In this document: positions 1 through 8,717 of the stretch, piece by piece
Layout of the letters: each line of letters opens with the position of its first letter
Position numbering within the stretch: position 1 is the stretch's first letter
NCBI GenBank assembly: GCA_024679955.1
Contig: JAILCQ010000041.1
Span: forward strand, 20,161-84,160
From: Bacillota bacterium
GTDB lineage: Bacteria > Bacillota > Dehalobacteriia > UBA4068
Length of the DNA: 64,000 bases
Direction: 5' to 3'
The notes under the pieces: model-generated
Told to the model about the DNA's origin: nothing
Databases searched by the model: none
The model's input: the letters and a program-made list of their open reading frames with translations, nothing else
Translations under genes and position numbers: made by a program

Positions 1-2
1 CC

Positions 3-362
3 CTGTATCAGGATTTGATCAACAATCTGCCGCCGGGATATAGCGGTAAAAAAGCCGAAGCCTATCCCGGTTATGCCATCACCCTGCGGGCGGAAGGGGA
101 GGCGGTGGATAAGCTGCAAAGCTATCTGCAGTTGATCGCCGCCTATCGGGAAGATTTGCCGCCGTTCGAAGCCACCGGTGTGTTTGATCAGCAGACTTTG
201 GCTCTGATCAACGCCCTGCGCCGGGAATGGGGCATAGACGAAGTGGATTATGTGGGACACTTGACTTGGTACCGGATCGGCCAATTGTACGACAGCTACG
301 TGGAAGCGGTGGAAGACTGGGAAGAGATCGAGGATTTGGAGGATTATCAGCCTTATGAATGA
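3..362 (+). CDS. C-terminal part of a peptidoglycan-binding-domain protein (5' end outside window)
   Basis: The frame is already open at base 3 and ends at a TGA at 360-362, so about 119 residues of the C-terminus are visible. The segment reads like the last peptidoglycan-binding repeat of a Firmicutes cell-wall protein: a helix with DKLQSYLQLIAAY, then GVFDQQTLALINALRREWG, which follows the pattern of the three-helix PG-binding fold where tandem residues specify a new repeat. It ends in a strongly acidic tail (EDWEEIEDLEDYQPYE). No catalytic domain is visible, so the enzymatic role cannot be told. A strong hairpin follows 29 bases after the stop. Family assignment is by pattern only. Confidence 0.55.
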   Translation: MYQDLINNLPPGYSGKKAEAYPGYAITLRAEGEAVDKLQSYLQLIAAYREDLPPFEATGVFDQQTLALINALRREWGIDEVDYVGHLTWYRIGQLYDSYVEAVEDWEEIEDLEDYQPYE

Positions 363-390
363 GCCTGTATCCAGGCCAGGCTCCAAGGAA

Positions 391-423
391 AGGGCGGCGA
401 ACCGAAAGGTTTGCCGCCCTTTA
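391..423 (+). terminator. Rho-independent terminator after the first gene
   Basis: Thirteen-base-pair stem (391-403 with 408-420, one G-T wobble) closed by a GAAA tetraloop and followed by TTT. The short T-run makes it moderate in strength, but it sits exactly between the first gene and the metG promoter. Confidence 0.7.
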
Positions 424-479
424 TCGATGGCGAAAAGCTTGCGTTTGAATGGCTTTGTAGGATACGCATAGGGCAAAAG

Positions 480-509
480 TTGACAATTGACTGAAAAAGA
501 GAATATAAT
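480..509 (+). promoter_or_regulatory. Sigma-A-type promoter of metG
   Basis: Perfect TTGACA at 480-485 and perfect TATAAT at 504-509 with an 18-base spacer. Predicted start near 516, giving a leader of about 30 bases with GGAGG at 534-538. The leader is too short for a T-box. Confidence 0.85.
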
Positions 510-546
510 AAATTGTTATAGCAAAACAAAGACGGAGGCATTGACT

Positions 547-2496
547 ATGAGTGATAAAAAAACCTTCTATATCACCACACCGATTTATTATCCCAGCGAT
601 AATTTGCATATTGGACATGCGTATACTACGGTAGCTGCCGATACCATGGCCAGATATAAAAAGATGCGGGGTTATGAGACCTATTTCCTCACCGGCTCCG
701 ACGAACACGGACAAAAAATCCAGAGAAGGGCCCAAGCCGCCGGCAAAAGCCCCCAGGCATTCGTGGATGAGATCATTTGCAATTTTAAAGAACTGTGGCG
801 GGTCTTACTGATCGAAAACGACGATTTTATCCGCACCACCGAAGACCGCCATCAAAAAATAGCCCAGGAGCTTTTCCAAAAGATTTACGATCAGGGGGAT
901 ATTTATAAATCCGAATACGAGGGCTGGTATTGCACCTCCTGCGAAACGTTTTTTACCGAGATCCAGGTAGGGGAGGAACATGTATGCCCCGACTGCGGCA
1001 AACCGGTGGAAAAAATGAAAGAAGAAAGCTATTTCTTCAAAATGAGCAAATATGCCGGCCGCTGGCTGCAATTCATTGAAGAGAACCCCGGCTTTATCCG
1101 TCCGGAAAGCCGCCGGCATGAAATGATCAATTTTGTCAAACAGGGATTGGACGATCTATGCGTATCCCGCACCACTTTCGATTGGGGCATCAAAGTGCCT
1201 TTTGATGAAAAACATGTGATCTACGTCTGGTTCGACGCTTTGATCAACTATATTTCCGCCCTGAAGGGCACCGGCGACGGCAGCTTGTACGATAAGTTCT
1301 GGCCGGCGGACGTGCATCTGGTGGGCAAGGACATCATTCGTTTCCATACCATCATCTGGCCGATCATGCTGATGGCCGCCGGTATCCCTATCCCCAAAAC
1401 GGTTTTGGGCCATGGCTGGGTATTGATGGGCGACAGCAAAATGAGCAAATCCGTGGGCAATGTCATCGACCCCTTGATCTTATGCGACAAATACGGGCCG
1501 GACGCCATCCGCTACTTCCTGATGCGGGAAATGGGCTACGGTTTGGACTGCAACTATTCGGAAGACGCTTTGGTTTTGCGGATCAATACGGATTTGGCCA
1601 ACGATTACGGCAATCTGTTGTCCCGGACCACCGGCATGATCAATAAATTCCAGGAGGGTGTGCTGCTGCCCCCCGGCGAAGCCACGGAATTTGACGCGGA
1701 ATTGATCGCTCTGGCCCAGGAAACGCCAGGCCGTTTCGCCCAACTGATGGACAATATGGAATGGGCCAATGCTTTGGCGGAATTGTGGAAGCTGGTCAAC
1801 AAAGCCAACAAATATATTGACGACGCCGCGCCCTGGGCTTTGAACAAAGCCGGTGAAAAGAGCAAATTGGCCACGGTTTTGTATAATATGTGCGAAGTGG
1901 TGCGCATGGTCACCGTGATGGTCTCTCCGGTCATGCCGGGCTTGCCCCAGCGGGTATGGCAACAATTGGGCATAGAAGACCAGCCGCAGCTGTATACCTG
2001 GGAAAGCCTGACCTGGGGACAACTGCCCAGCGGCGGCAAGATACACCGGGGTGATCCTTTGTTCCCCAGGATCGATATGGCGGCAGCAGCCGAAGCAGCT
2101 CCCGCGGCCGAAAAAGAGGAAGCACCGAAACCGGCGGAAACGGAAGAACCGATAGAACCGATAGAACCGGTGGGCCCGGTATGCACCATGGATGATTTCC
2201 AGCGCCTGGATTTACGGGTGGTAAAAGTTTTGGCCTGCGAAAAGGTGCCCAAGACGGACAAGCTCTTGAAGTTCACCCTGCAATTGGGCGAGGAAGAACG
2301 CACCGTTCTGTCCGGCATCGCCCAATATTACCGGCCGGAAGAGCTGGTGGGCAAAAACCTGGTTTTGATTGCCAATCTGCAGCCGGTAGTCATCCGCGGC
2401 ATCGAATCCAAAGGCATGCTGCTTTCCGCTTGCGGCAAAAAATCCCTGCAATTGGTAGAAGTGGCCGATATGCCCAGCGGCGTAAAGGTGATGTAA
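547..2496 (+). CDS. metG: Methionyl-tRNA synthetase
   Basis: Charges tRNA-Met with methionine in the cytoplasm. The 649-residue protein has the class I signature HIGH at residues 21-24 and KMSKS at 298-302. Two CxxC pairs (C129/C132 and C147/C150) form the zinc-binding insertion found in one MetG subtype. After an Ala/Glu/Pro-rich linker (about 520-550) comes a C-terminal Trbp111-like tRNA-binding domain (LDLRVVKVLACEKVPKTDKL). Start at ATG 547 is chosen over an upstream in-frame position because GGAGG lies 8 bases before it and the promoter at 480-509 excludes earlier starts. It opens a cluster whose order (metG, tatD, yabE-like, rsmA) is conserved in Bacillus and Clostridia. Confidence 0.97.
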   Translation: MSDKKTFYITTPIYYPSDNLHIGHAYTTVAADTMARYKKMRGYETYFLTGSDEHGQKIQRRAQAAGKSPQAFVDEIICNFKELWRVLLIENDDFIRTTEDRHQKIAQELFQKIYDQGDIYKSEYEGWYCTSCETFFTEIQVGEEHVCPDCGKPVEKMKEESYFFKMSKYAGRWLQFIEENPGFIRPESRRHEMINFVKQGLDDLCVSRTTFDWGIKVPFDEKHVIYVWFDALINYISALKGTGDGSLYDKFWPADVHLVGKDIIRFHTIIWPIMLMAAGIPIPKTVLGHGWVLMGDSKMSKSVGNVIDPLILCDKYGPDAIRYFLMREMGYGLDCNYSEDALVLRINTDLANDYGNLLSRTTGMINKFQEGVLLPPGEATEFDAELIALAQETPGRFAQLMDNMEWANALAELWKLVNKANKYIDDAAPWALNKAGEKSKLATVLYNMCEVVRMVTVMVSPVMPGLPQRVWQQLGIEDQPQLYTWESLTWGQLPSGGKIHRGDPLFPRIDMAAAAEAAPAAEKEEAPKPAETEEPIEPIEPVGPVCTMDDFQRLDLRVVKVLACEKVPKTDKLLKFTLQLGEEERTVLSGIAQYYRPEELVGKNLVLIANLQPVVIRGIESKGMLLSACGKKSLQLVEVADMPSGVKVM

Positions 2497-2498
2497 CC

Positions 2499-3275
2499 AT
2501 GCTATTCGACAGCCATGCCCATTTGGACGACAAAAAAATATATGCGGATCTGGAAGGGGTTTTGCAGCGGGCGGAAGAAGCCGGCGTAACCCGGATCGCC
2601 ACCATCGGCTGCGATTGGCCAAGCTCTCTCATGAGCGTGCGCCTGGCGGAAAAATATCCGGGCCGGGTTTTCGCCACCGTCGGCATCCATCCCCAGGACG
2701 CGGAAACTTTAAACGAGCCCATACTGGAAAAGCTGTATCGATTGGCCCAGGCCGAAGCGGCCTCCGCCGTGGGGGAGATCGGCCTGGATTACCATTATGA
2801 CGGCCCGTCCCGGGAAATACAGCAAAAGGCGTTTCGCCGGCAAATCGATTTGGCCAAGCAATTGTCCCTGCCCATCGCCATTCACAACCGGGAATCCCAC
2901 GAGGACATGATGCGCATCATCAAACAGGAAAAGGCAGGGGTGAACGGCGGGGTGCTGCACTGCTTTTCCGGCAGTTGGGAAATGGCCAAGTTTTGTCTGA
3001 ATCAAGGCTTCATGATCTCTTTTGCCGGGCCGGTCACTTTTCACAATGCCAGGTCCGCGGTGGAGGTGGCGCAAAAGGCGCCTGCGGATATGATCCTGGT
3101 GGAGACGGACAGCCCCTATTTATCCCCCGAGCCCTTTCGCGGCAAAACCAATGAACCGGCCCGGGTAAAATATGTGGCGGAAAAGCTGGCGGAGCTGCGG
3201 GGCGTAGATTTTGAAACTTTGGCCTGGCAAACCACGGAGAACGCTTTGCGGCTTTATCATATAGACGGAAAATGA
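2499..3275 (+). CDS. tatD: TatD-family metal-dependent DNase
   Basis: A 258-residue TIM-barrel hydrolase of the TatD/YcfH family, 3'-5' DNases linked to DNA repair and quality control. Visible metal-binding motifs are DSHAHLDD at the N-terminus, VGEIGLDYHYD in the middle, HNRESHEDM, HCFSGS and the terminal VETDSPYL. Start ATG 2499 lies 2 bases after the metG stop, so the two are transcribed together and probably translationally coupled. Length and motif spacing are normal for the family. The exact substrate of these proteins in Firmicutes is not settled. Confidence 0.93.
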   Translation: MLFDSHAHLDDKKIYADLEGVLQRAEEAGVTRIATIGCDWPSSLMSVRLAEKYPGRVFATVGIHPQDAETLNEPILEKLYRLAQAEAASAVGEIGLDYHYDGPSREIQQKAFRRQIDLAKQLSLPIAIHNRESHEDMMRIIKQEKAGVNGGVLHCFSGSWEMAKFCLNQGFMISFAGPVTFHNARSAVEVAQKAPADMILVETDSPYLSPEPFRGKTNEPARVKYVAEKLAELRGVDFETLAWQTTENALRLYHIDGK

Positions 3276-3504
3276 CGCGGCGGAGCGTCCGGGCTATGCA
3301 ATTTCTGCGGGAATGGTGAATCCGCTGTTGCCGGAAAGATGTTATGCTGTTCGTTAGGTCGATGCGCCGGCAAAAACGGTTTTTCCCGCCATGAGAATCG
3401 CCTTTTATTCCGTTATACCGGTAATAGTACCCCAATCAGACGTTTTTGCGGGAGGATCGCCGCAAAGATCGCCAAATCCTTTCGATCCTTGCCGGAGACG
3501 GGAT
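3276..3504 (+). other. Gene-free spacer after tatD
   Basis: About 230 bases with no credible coding frame and no strong terminator. It contains a small hairpin GCGG-GAATGGTGAAT-CCGC at about 3306-3324. I looked for a c-di-AMP riboswitch, which is common before cell-wall hydrolase genes of the next type, and did not find its conserved blocks. Confidence 0.5.
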
Positions 3505-3533
3505 TTGACAAAGAGGAATATTTATTATAAAAT
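3505..3533 (+). promoter_or_regulatory. Promoter of the G5/3D-domain gene
   Basis: TTGACA at 3505-3510 and TAAAAT at 3528-3533, spacer 17. The next gene starts at 3590 with GGAGG at 3581-3585, so the leader is roughly 50 bases. Confidence 0.7.
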
Positions 3534-3589
3534 GATTATATATCTTTTCTATAGCAAGTATATATATCGACCCGCATATTGGAGGACAG

Positions 3590-4759
3590 ATGGTTAGATC
3601 CAATCGTTTTATCAAAGAACAACTGGGCGAAGTCGGCGAAGCCACCATCATGGCTGCCGCGCAGCCGGACAGATTGCAATCGGATATCAAAACCGTGGAC
3701 TTGACGAAGGAAAAAGAGCGGCGTAAGCCCTTTTCCGCCCCGATGATCGCCTGCGCCGGCGTATTGTTGTGCTGCGGCGTGGTTTTTTGCACCTGTTTTG
3801 GCTTGTGGGAAAACGGTGATTTCGATTTCGGCTCTTTGACCACAAAAAATGTGACCCTGATCGTCAACGACGAATCCGTTGAACTGGCCACCAACGCCGT
3901 CTATATCGACGAATTGCTGGCGGATCAGGACATTCAGCTGCGGGAAGGCGATACCATCAATTTGGCCGCCAATAAACGGGTGGAAAACGGCGCCACCATA
4001 CGCATCGTCAAACTGTTCGATATCTCCATCGCTGCCGACGGCAAAGCGTATACCTTGAAAAGCGCCCCGGTGACCGTAGCCGAAGCTTTGCAGGAAGCCG
4101 GCGTTTTCTTGGGCGTAAACGATGAGATCTCCGTGCCTACGGATCAGTATTTGCGTGAGGACACACAGATCCAGATCGCCCGTATCACCAAGGAAGAAGT
4201 CGTCGAAGAAGAGGAGATCGAACCCACGGTGGTGCGTCAGGAAGACGCCAATATGGCCTCCGGCCGCACGGAAACCATACAGGTGGGAGAAAGCGGTATA
4301 CGGCAAAACATCTATTCGGTCACCTATCGGGACGGCCAGGAATGCCAGCGGGAATTGATTGAAAGCAAGGTCACCCAGGAGCCGGGCACCACCATCGTGG
4401 CATACGGCACCAAGGTTTTGGCCAGCCGCAGCGAATCCCGGGGCGGCGGCGTCCAATGGTCGGAATCTGCCGGTGAGAAAAACTTCAGCTACAGCAAAAA
4501 GCTTACGGTGGAGGCCACCGCCTATACGGCTACCGGCAACCGTACCGCTACCGGCACTTGGCCGAAAGTGGGCACCATCGCCGTGGATCCCAGATATATT
4601 CCTTTGGGCACCCGGGTGTATATCGACGGTTACGGCTACGCCACAGCGGAAGATACCGGCGGCGCCATCAAAGGGAATATTATCGATTTGTATATGAACT
4701 CTTATGACGAATGCATCCGCTGGGGCAGAAGAAGCACGACCCTATACATTTTGGAATAA
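3590..4759 (+). CDS. YabE/Rpf-like cell-wall protein with DUF348, G5 and 3D domains
   Basis: A 389-residue secreted or membrane-anchored protein. Order: a cytoplasmic N-terminus of about 50 residues, one transmembrane helix (about 51-68), two DUF348 ubiquitin-like repeats (about 85-195), a Glu-rich linker, a G5 domain (about 215-285), then a C-terminal 3D domain with VDPRYIPLGTRVYIDGYG, AEDTGG and IDLYM carrying the three family Asp residues (VDP, AEDTG, IDLY). The 3D domain resembles the lytic transglycosylase fold of MltA and Sps/Rpf proteins, so a role in peptidoglycan turnover is expected. Its place between tatD and rsmA matches yabE of Bacillus. GGAGG ends 4 bases before the ATG. Confidence 0.88.
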   Translation: MVRSNRFIKEQLGEVGEATIMAAAQPDRLQSDIKTVDLTKEKERRKPFSAPMIACAGVLLCCGVVFCTCFGLWENGDFDFGSLTTKNVTLIVNDESVELATNAVYIDELLADQDIQLREGDTINLAANKRVENGATIRIVKLFDISIAADGKAYTLKSAPVTVAEALQEAGVFLGVNDEISVPTDQYLREDTQIQIARITKEEVVEEEEIEPTVVRQEDANMASGRTETIQVGESGIRQNIYSVTYRDGQECQRELIESKVTQEPGTTIVAYGTKVLASRSESRGGGVQWSESAGEKNFSYSKKLTVEATAYTATGNRTATGTWPKVGTIAVDPRYIPLGTRVYIDGYGYATAEDTGGAIKGNIIDLYMNSYDECIRWGRRSTTLYILE

Positions 4760-4791
4760 AAGACTTTTGATTTTGTAAAGGAAACCAAACC

Positions 4792-5664
4792 ATGAAAAAA
4801 GAAATCGCAACGCCCGGTTCTACCGGGCGTTTGTTAAAACGACTGCAGAAAAAACCTGAAAAACGTTTGGGGCAGAATTTTTTGGTCGACCGTAAAACCG
4901 CACTGGATATCGCCGCCAGCCTGCCGGAAGACCGGGAGGACGCCGCTCCGGTGATCATCGAGATCGGCGCCGGTTTGGGGGCTTTGAGCCAGTTGTTGGC
5001 AGCCCGGGCCGGCCGCCTGATCCTGCTGGAGATCGACCCGGCCCTGGCCTCCCATTTGCGGCAGATGTTTGCCGCCTGTCCCCAGGTGAGCGTGGTGCAG
5101 CAGGACGCCTTGCAGGCGGATTTCGACGCGCTGGCGGAGGGCGCGGCCTATCACGTTTTCGGCAACCTGCCTTATCATATCACCAGCGAATTGGCGGAAC
5201 GCATGGCCGGCTTTCAGGGCTGGCAAAGCGTCACCTTTTTGCTGCAAAAGGAGGCCGCCGAAAGATTGCTGTCCGGGCCGGGGCGGCAAAACTGCCCTTT
5301 GGCTTTGCATTTGGCCTACTGCAGCCAGGGGCGCTGTTTGTTTGACGTGCCGCCGGCTGCTTTTCATCCCATGCCCCAGGTGGATTCGGCGGTGATACAA
5401 TTGCGCCGCCGTCCGTCTCCGCCTACGGATTTGCCCTGGGAGAAAATAGAACCGCTGATCCGGGCCGCTTTCACCTTGCGCCGCAAATCTCTGCTGAACG
5501 CCTTGACTGCCTCTCCGATCGCCGGCGATAAACCCTATTGGCAGCAAATGCTGAACAATTGCGGTATCGATCCGCAGACCCGGGGAGAAGCCTTGTCCCT
5601 GGAGGACTTCAACCGTTTGGCTCTGGCCGTATACGCGTCGGAATTGGCGTCGGAATTGTCCTAG
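4792..5664 (+). CDS. rsmA: 16S rRNA (adenine(1518)-N6/adenine(1519)-N6)-dimethyltransferase
   Basis: RsmA (KsgA) dimethylates two adjacent adenines in the 3' helix of 16S rRNA, a late ribosome-assembly checkpoint. The 290-residue sequence shows the family N-terminus IATP followed by KRLGQNFLVD, the SAM-binding EIGAGLG (57-63), an acidic ribose-binding residue in LLEID and the catalytic NLPY at 125-128. The conserved IATP element supports the start at 4792. In Bacillus and most Clostridia rnmV (5S rRNA maturase) lies just upstream, but here the previous gene ends 32 bases earlier and no rnmV is present. A strong inverted repeat lies within codons 6-14. Confidence 0.96.
   Translation: MKKEIATPGSTGRLLKRLQKKPEKRLGQNFLVDRKTALDIAASLPEDREDAAPVIIEIGAGLGALSQLLAARAGRLILLEIDPALASHLRQMFAACPQVSVVQQDALQADFDALAEGAAYHVFGNLPYHITSELAERMAGFQGWQSVTFLLQKEAAERLLSGPGRQNCPLALHLAYCSQGRCLFDVPPAAFHPMPQVDSAVIQLRRRPSPPTDLPWEKIEPLIRAAFTLRRKSLLNALTASPIAGDKPYWQQMLNNCGIDPQTRGEALSLEDFNRLALAVYASELASELS
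4809..4835 (+). repeat. Terminator-like inverted repeat inside the start of rsmA
   Basis: Ten-base-pair perfect stem, 4809-4818 with 4822-4831, loop TCT, arms AACGCCCGGT and ACCGGGCGTT, followed by TGTT. It lies 17 bases past the start codon, within coding sequence, so it could pause or terminate transcription, or hinder the first ribosome. Confidence 0.6.
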
Positions 5665-5678
5665 GAAGGAGAAAGGGC

Positions 5679-6872
5679 ATGGAGCATATCTATCCGCTGA
5701 CGATCATCCTGCTGCTGGCCGTCATCCTGGTGCTTTTGCTCGCCAGGCGGGACGGAGAAAAGAGCGCCAAGCGCATGGAGGCGCTTTTGAAAGAGGAGAT
5801 CGACGGCCTGCAGCAGCAGAATTATCAATTGCAGGCCGATCATGCCGACCGGATATTGCGGCAGATGCTGATGCTGAATGAGGCCGGCAGCCAGCGCATG
5901 GAGATTTTGCGCCAAAATGTGGACGATCATTTGCAAACCATGCGGCAAAGCAATGACAAAGCCCTGGCCGATATGCGCTTCATCGTGGATGAAAAGCTGC
6001 ATACGGATTTGGAAAGACGCCTGGGACAGTCCTTTTCCTTGATCAACGAACGGTTGGAGCAGGTGTATAAAGGCTTAGGCGAAATGCAGAACCTGGCCGC
6101 CGGCGTCGGCGATCTGAAGAAGGTTTTGAGCAATGTCAAAACCAGGGGCATTTGGGGAGAAGTCTCCTTGGGCAATTTGCTGGCGCAAATGCTCTCCCCC
6201 GGTCAATACGCGGTTAATGCCGCCGTAAATCCGGAACATGGGGAATTGCGGGTGGAATATGCGGTGATCCTGCCCGGCCGGGGAGAAACCCCCGTTTATT
6301 TACCGATAGACGCCAAATTTCCTTTGGCCGGTTATCAGGCTTTGCTCCAGGCGGAGGAAGCAGGGGATACCTCGTCTATCGCCGCTTGCCGCAAGGCCTT
6401 GTGCGTCCGGATCAAGGAATGCGCCAAAGACGTCAATCAAAAATATATCGCCCCGCCTTATACCACGGATTTCGCTTTGATCTATTTGCCGGTGGAAGGC
6501 CTGTATTCGGAACTGATCCGCCAGGCGGATCTGGTGGAAGCGCTGCAAAGGGAATACCGGGTCATGTTGGCCGGGCCCACCACCGTTTCCGCTTTGCTGA
6601 ACAGCTTGCAGCTGGGCTTTCGCTCGATCGCGGTGGAACAGAGAGCGGAGGAGATCTGGCTTTTGTTGAACGAAGTCAAGCATGGTTTTGCCGATTTCGG
6701 TATCATTCTGGAAAAAATTCAGCGAAAACTGCAGGAAGCGGCCAACGGCGTGGATACTGCCGCCGCCAAAACCAGAGGTATTGAACGGCGTTTGAATAAA
6801 GTGAGCCAATTGTCCGCCCATGCCGGGGCTTTGGCGGATGAAAACGGCAATGACAATGAGGTGCGACAATAA
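5679..6872 (+). CDS. rmuC: DNA recombination protein RmuC
   Basis: A 397-residue RmuC-family protein: an N-terminal membrane helix (LTIILLLAVILVLLLA), a coiled coil rich in Glu and Gln (about 30-130), then the RmuC nuclease-like core with GIWGEVSLGNLLAQML, LPIDAKFPL and KYIAPPYTTDFALIYLP. RmuC limits inversions between repeats and is thought to be a membrane-tethered endonuclease-like factor. Start ATG 5679 is preferred over upstream frames because AAGGAG at 5666-5671 precedes it and the hydrophobic N-terminus then begins the protein, as in other members. The gene follows rsmA by 14 bases and precedes exoA by 1, so the three are one operon. Confidence 0.93.
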   Translation: MEHIYPLTIILLLAVILVLLLARRDGEKSAKRMEALLKEEIDGLQQQNYQLQADHADRILRQMLMLNEAGSQRMEILRQNVDDHLQTMRQSNDKALADMRFIVDEKLHTDLERRLGQSFSLINERLEQVYKGLGEMQNLAAGVGDLKKVLSNVKTRGIWGEVSLGNLLAQMLSPGQYAVNAAVNPEHGELRVEYAVILPGRGETPVYLPIDAKFPLAGYQALLQAEEAGDTSSIAACRKALCVRIKECAKDVNQKYIAPPYTTDFALIYLPVEGLYSELIRQADLVEALQREYRVMLAGPTTVSALLNSLQLGFRSIAVEQRAEEIWLLLNEVKHGFADFGIILEKIQRKLQEAANGVDTAAAKTRGIERRLNKVSQLSAHAGALADENGNDNEVRQ

Positions 6873-6873
6873 C

Positions 6874-7641
6874 ATGAGTAGAATCAAATTGCTTTCCTGG
6901 AATGTAAACGGCGTACGGGCTGCCGTTAAAAAAGGCGCTTTGGCTTCTTTGCAGGAAATCGACGCGGATATCGTATCGATTCAGGAAATCAAAGCCAAGC
7001 CGGAACAGGTGCCCCAAGAGTTGATGGAATGGCCGGGTTATCAACCGTATATTTTTTCCGCCCAGCGGCCCGGATACAGCGGGGTGGCCGTGTTCAGCCG
7101 CCTGCAGCCGCAGCGGGTGCAATACGGCTTCGGCGTGGAAAGATTCGACGCCGAGGGGCGGCTGATCCTTATGGATTTCCCCCAATTTCGTTTGTTCAGC
7201 TGCTATTTTCCCAATGGGGGCAATGGGCCGGAACGCTTGCAATATAAAATGGACTTTTATGAAGAGACCCTGGCCTTTGCCGCCCGCTCGGACAAGCCTT
7301 TGGTGGTGTGCGGCGACGTCAATACCGCCCACCAGGAGATCGATTTGGCCCGCCCCAAGGAAAACAGCAAAAATACCGGCTTTTTGCCGGAAGAGCGGGA
7401 TTGGATCGACCGTTTTCTGGCGGCCGGCTTTATAGACAGTTTCCGTATGTTCCACGAAGGGGAGACCGGCCAATACAGTTGGTGGGATATGAAAACCAGG
7501 GCCCGGGAGCGGAACGCCGGTTGGCGTATCGATTATTTTTTCGTAGCCGAAAGCCTGCGTCCCTATGTGAAAGACGCCTATATCCTGCCGCAGGTGCTGG
7601 GTTCGGATCATTGTCCGGTCATGCTGGAGCTGGAATTTTGA
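6874..7641 (+). CDS. exoA: Exodeoxyribonuclease III / AP endonuclease
   Basis: Xth-family enzyme of 255 residues that cleaves abasic sites and trims blocked 3' ends in base excision repair. Signature motifs are LLSWNVNGVRAAVKKG, the metal ligand Glu in IQEIKAKPEQ, the CGDVNTAH loop, WRIDYFF and the C-terminal GSDHCPV with the Asp-His pair. ATG 6874 lies one base after the rmuC stop. GAGGTG at 6858-6863 is a plausible ribosome binding site inside rmuC. A bidirectional terminator follows 36 bases later. Confidence 0.95.
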   Translation: MSRIKLLSWNVNGVRAAVKKGALASLQEIDADIVSIQEIKAKPEQVPQELMEWPGYQPYIFSAQRPGYSGVAVFSRLQPQRVQYGFGVERFDAEGRLILMDFPQFRLFSCYFPNGGNGPERLQYKMDFYEETLAFAARSDKPLVVCGDVNTAHQEIDLARPKENSKNTGFLPEERDWIDRFLAAGFIDSFRMFHEGETGQYSWWDMKTRARERNAGWRIDYFFVAESLRPYVKDAYILPQVLGSDHCPVMLELEF

Positions 7642-7676
7642 ACCGGCGCTTCGGCGGCCGGATCTTTACCCATAAA

Positions 7677-7715
7677 AAAAAGCTTTAACCGATTTCTGGC
7701 TGGTTAAAGCTTTTT
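7677..7715. terminator. Bidirectional terminator between exoA and the phosphoesterase gene
   Basis: Perfect 14-bp stem, 7677-7690 with 7702-7715, arms AAAAAGCTTTAACC and GGTTAAAGCTTTTT. A-run on one side and T-run on the other, so it can stop transcription from both convergent genes. Confidence 0.88.
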
Positions 7716-7761
7716 GCCTATATATTTGCCGGATCGCCTTTGCGCTGCCGCTTGCGGGCTG

Positions 7762-8583
7762 TTATTGCGTATTGCCGCCGCCGGACAGGGTGACGACGAC
7801 GATTTCCGGCAGGTTGAAAATACGCCAGGGGAAGACGCTGTTGCCCAGGCCGCGGCTGACGATCAAAACCGTATCGCCGACGCGGTAGCATCCTCCGTCA
7901 TATTGGGGAAAAAAGCCTTGACCGGGAGCGATCAGGCCGCCTACAAAAGGCAAACGGATCTGACCGCCGTGGGCATGGCCGGATAATACCAGATCCGCGC
8001 CGGCATAGCTGTCTATCCTTTCCGGGCGATGGGCCAAAAGCACGTTGCATAGATCGTTCTTTCGCAGTCTGGCGATGGCGTCTTGCGCCGCTTCAGCGTG
8101 AAAAGCCTGGTCGGGCACGCCCAGCAAATAAAATCTGCTTTCTCCTTTGCTGATTTCTGCGCCGCTGTTGAACAGGACGCGGACGCCAGATTCTTCCAGA
8201 CTGCGGGCAAAATCCGCATAGTCCTTCCCGGTATTCGCCTCGTGGTTGCCAGGGGCGTAATATACGCCGGCGATTTGTGTGCAGGCCGCCGCAAAATCCA
8301 AGGCCACCTGGGGATCGCCATGCCGGCAATCCAACAAATCGCCGCCCAGCAAAATCAAATCCGGCTCCAGGGCTTTCAGCTTATCCAGCAGCCGGCCGTC
8401 AAAATCATCGCTGTGCAAATCGGACACAAATGCGATGGCAAAGCCGTCCAGGTCTTGGCCCAGCAGGGGATGGGAATAGGTATATTCGCTGACGGAGATG
8501 GTGCGGTTTTGCCAATGGAGGAATACCGCCGTCAGCATCACGCACAGCAGGCATAGGAAGATCGGTATTTTTTTTGCTTTCAT
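7762..8583 (-). CDS. Membrane-anchored metallophosphoesterase (YkuE/YaeI type)
   Basis: A 273-residue protein with an N-terminal membrane helix and a calcineurin-like phosphoesterase domain facing outward. All five metal-binding blocks are visible: VSDLHSDD, LLGGDLLD, APGNHEA, LLAHRPE and LSGHAHGGQIR. Relatives act on phosphodiesters, including UDP-2,3-diacylglucosamine-like or cell-envelope substrates, but the substrate cannot be read from sequence. It has its own promoter at 8655-8683 and is monocistronic, converging on exoA. Confidence 0.88.
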   Translation of the reverse strand: MKAKKIPIFLCLLCVMLTAVFLHWQNRTISVSEYTYSHPLLGQDLDGFAIAFVSDLHSDDFDGRLLDKLKALEPDLILLGGDLLDCRHGDPQVALDFAAACTQIAGVYYAPGNHEANTGKDYADFARSLEESGVRVLFNSGAEISKGESRFYLLGVPDQAFHAEAAQDAIARLRKNDLCNVLLAHRPERIDSYAGADLVLSGHAHGGQIRLPFVGGLIAPGQGFFPQYDGGCYRVGDTVLIVSRGLGNSVFPWRIFNLPEIVVVTLSGGGNTQ

Positions 8584-8654
8584 TTTTATAAAGGGGCGAT
8601 TTTCGCAAGGCGTCGCGGAAAGTCGCTGAACAATGGATCAGAGAGACAAAAACA

Positions 8655-8683
8655 ATTTTACCATAGCTGGACAATGCTTGCAA
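8655..8683 (-). promoter_or_regulatory. Promoter of the metallophosphoesterase gene
   Basis: On the minus strand TTGCAA (8678-8683) and TAAAAT (8655-8660) with a 17-base spacer, about 70 bases upstream of the start codon. Confidence 0.65.
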
Positions 8684-8717
8684 GCCGTCCGGACCTATGG
8701 ATGTATTCGAGGCTATC

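Noticed and set aside
3276..3504. Possible c-di-AMP (ydaO) riboswitch before the G5/3D gene
   Set aside because: Only GGTGAATCC resembles the consensus. The GGGGGACCC and CCCGACAGCTAACCTCG blocks are missing, and the likely promoter lies downstream of the region.
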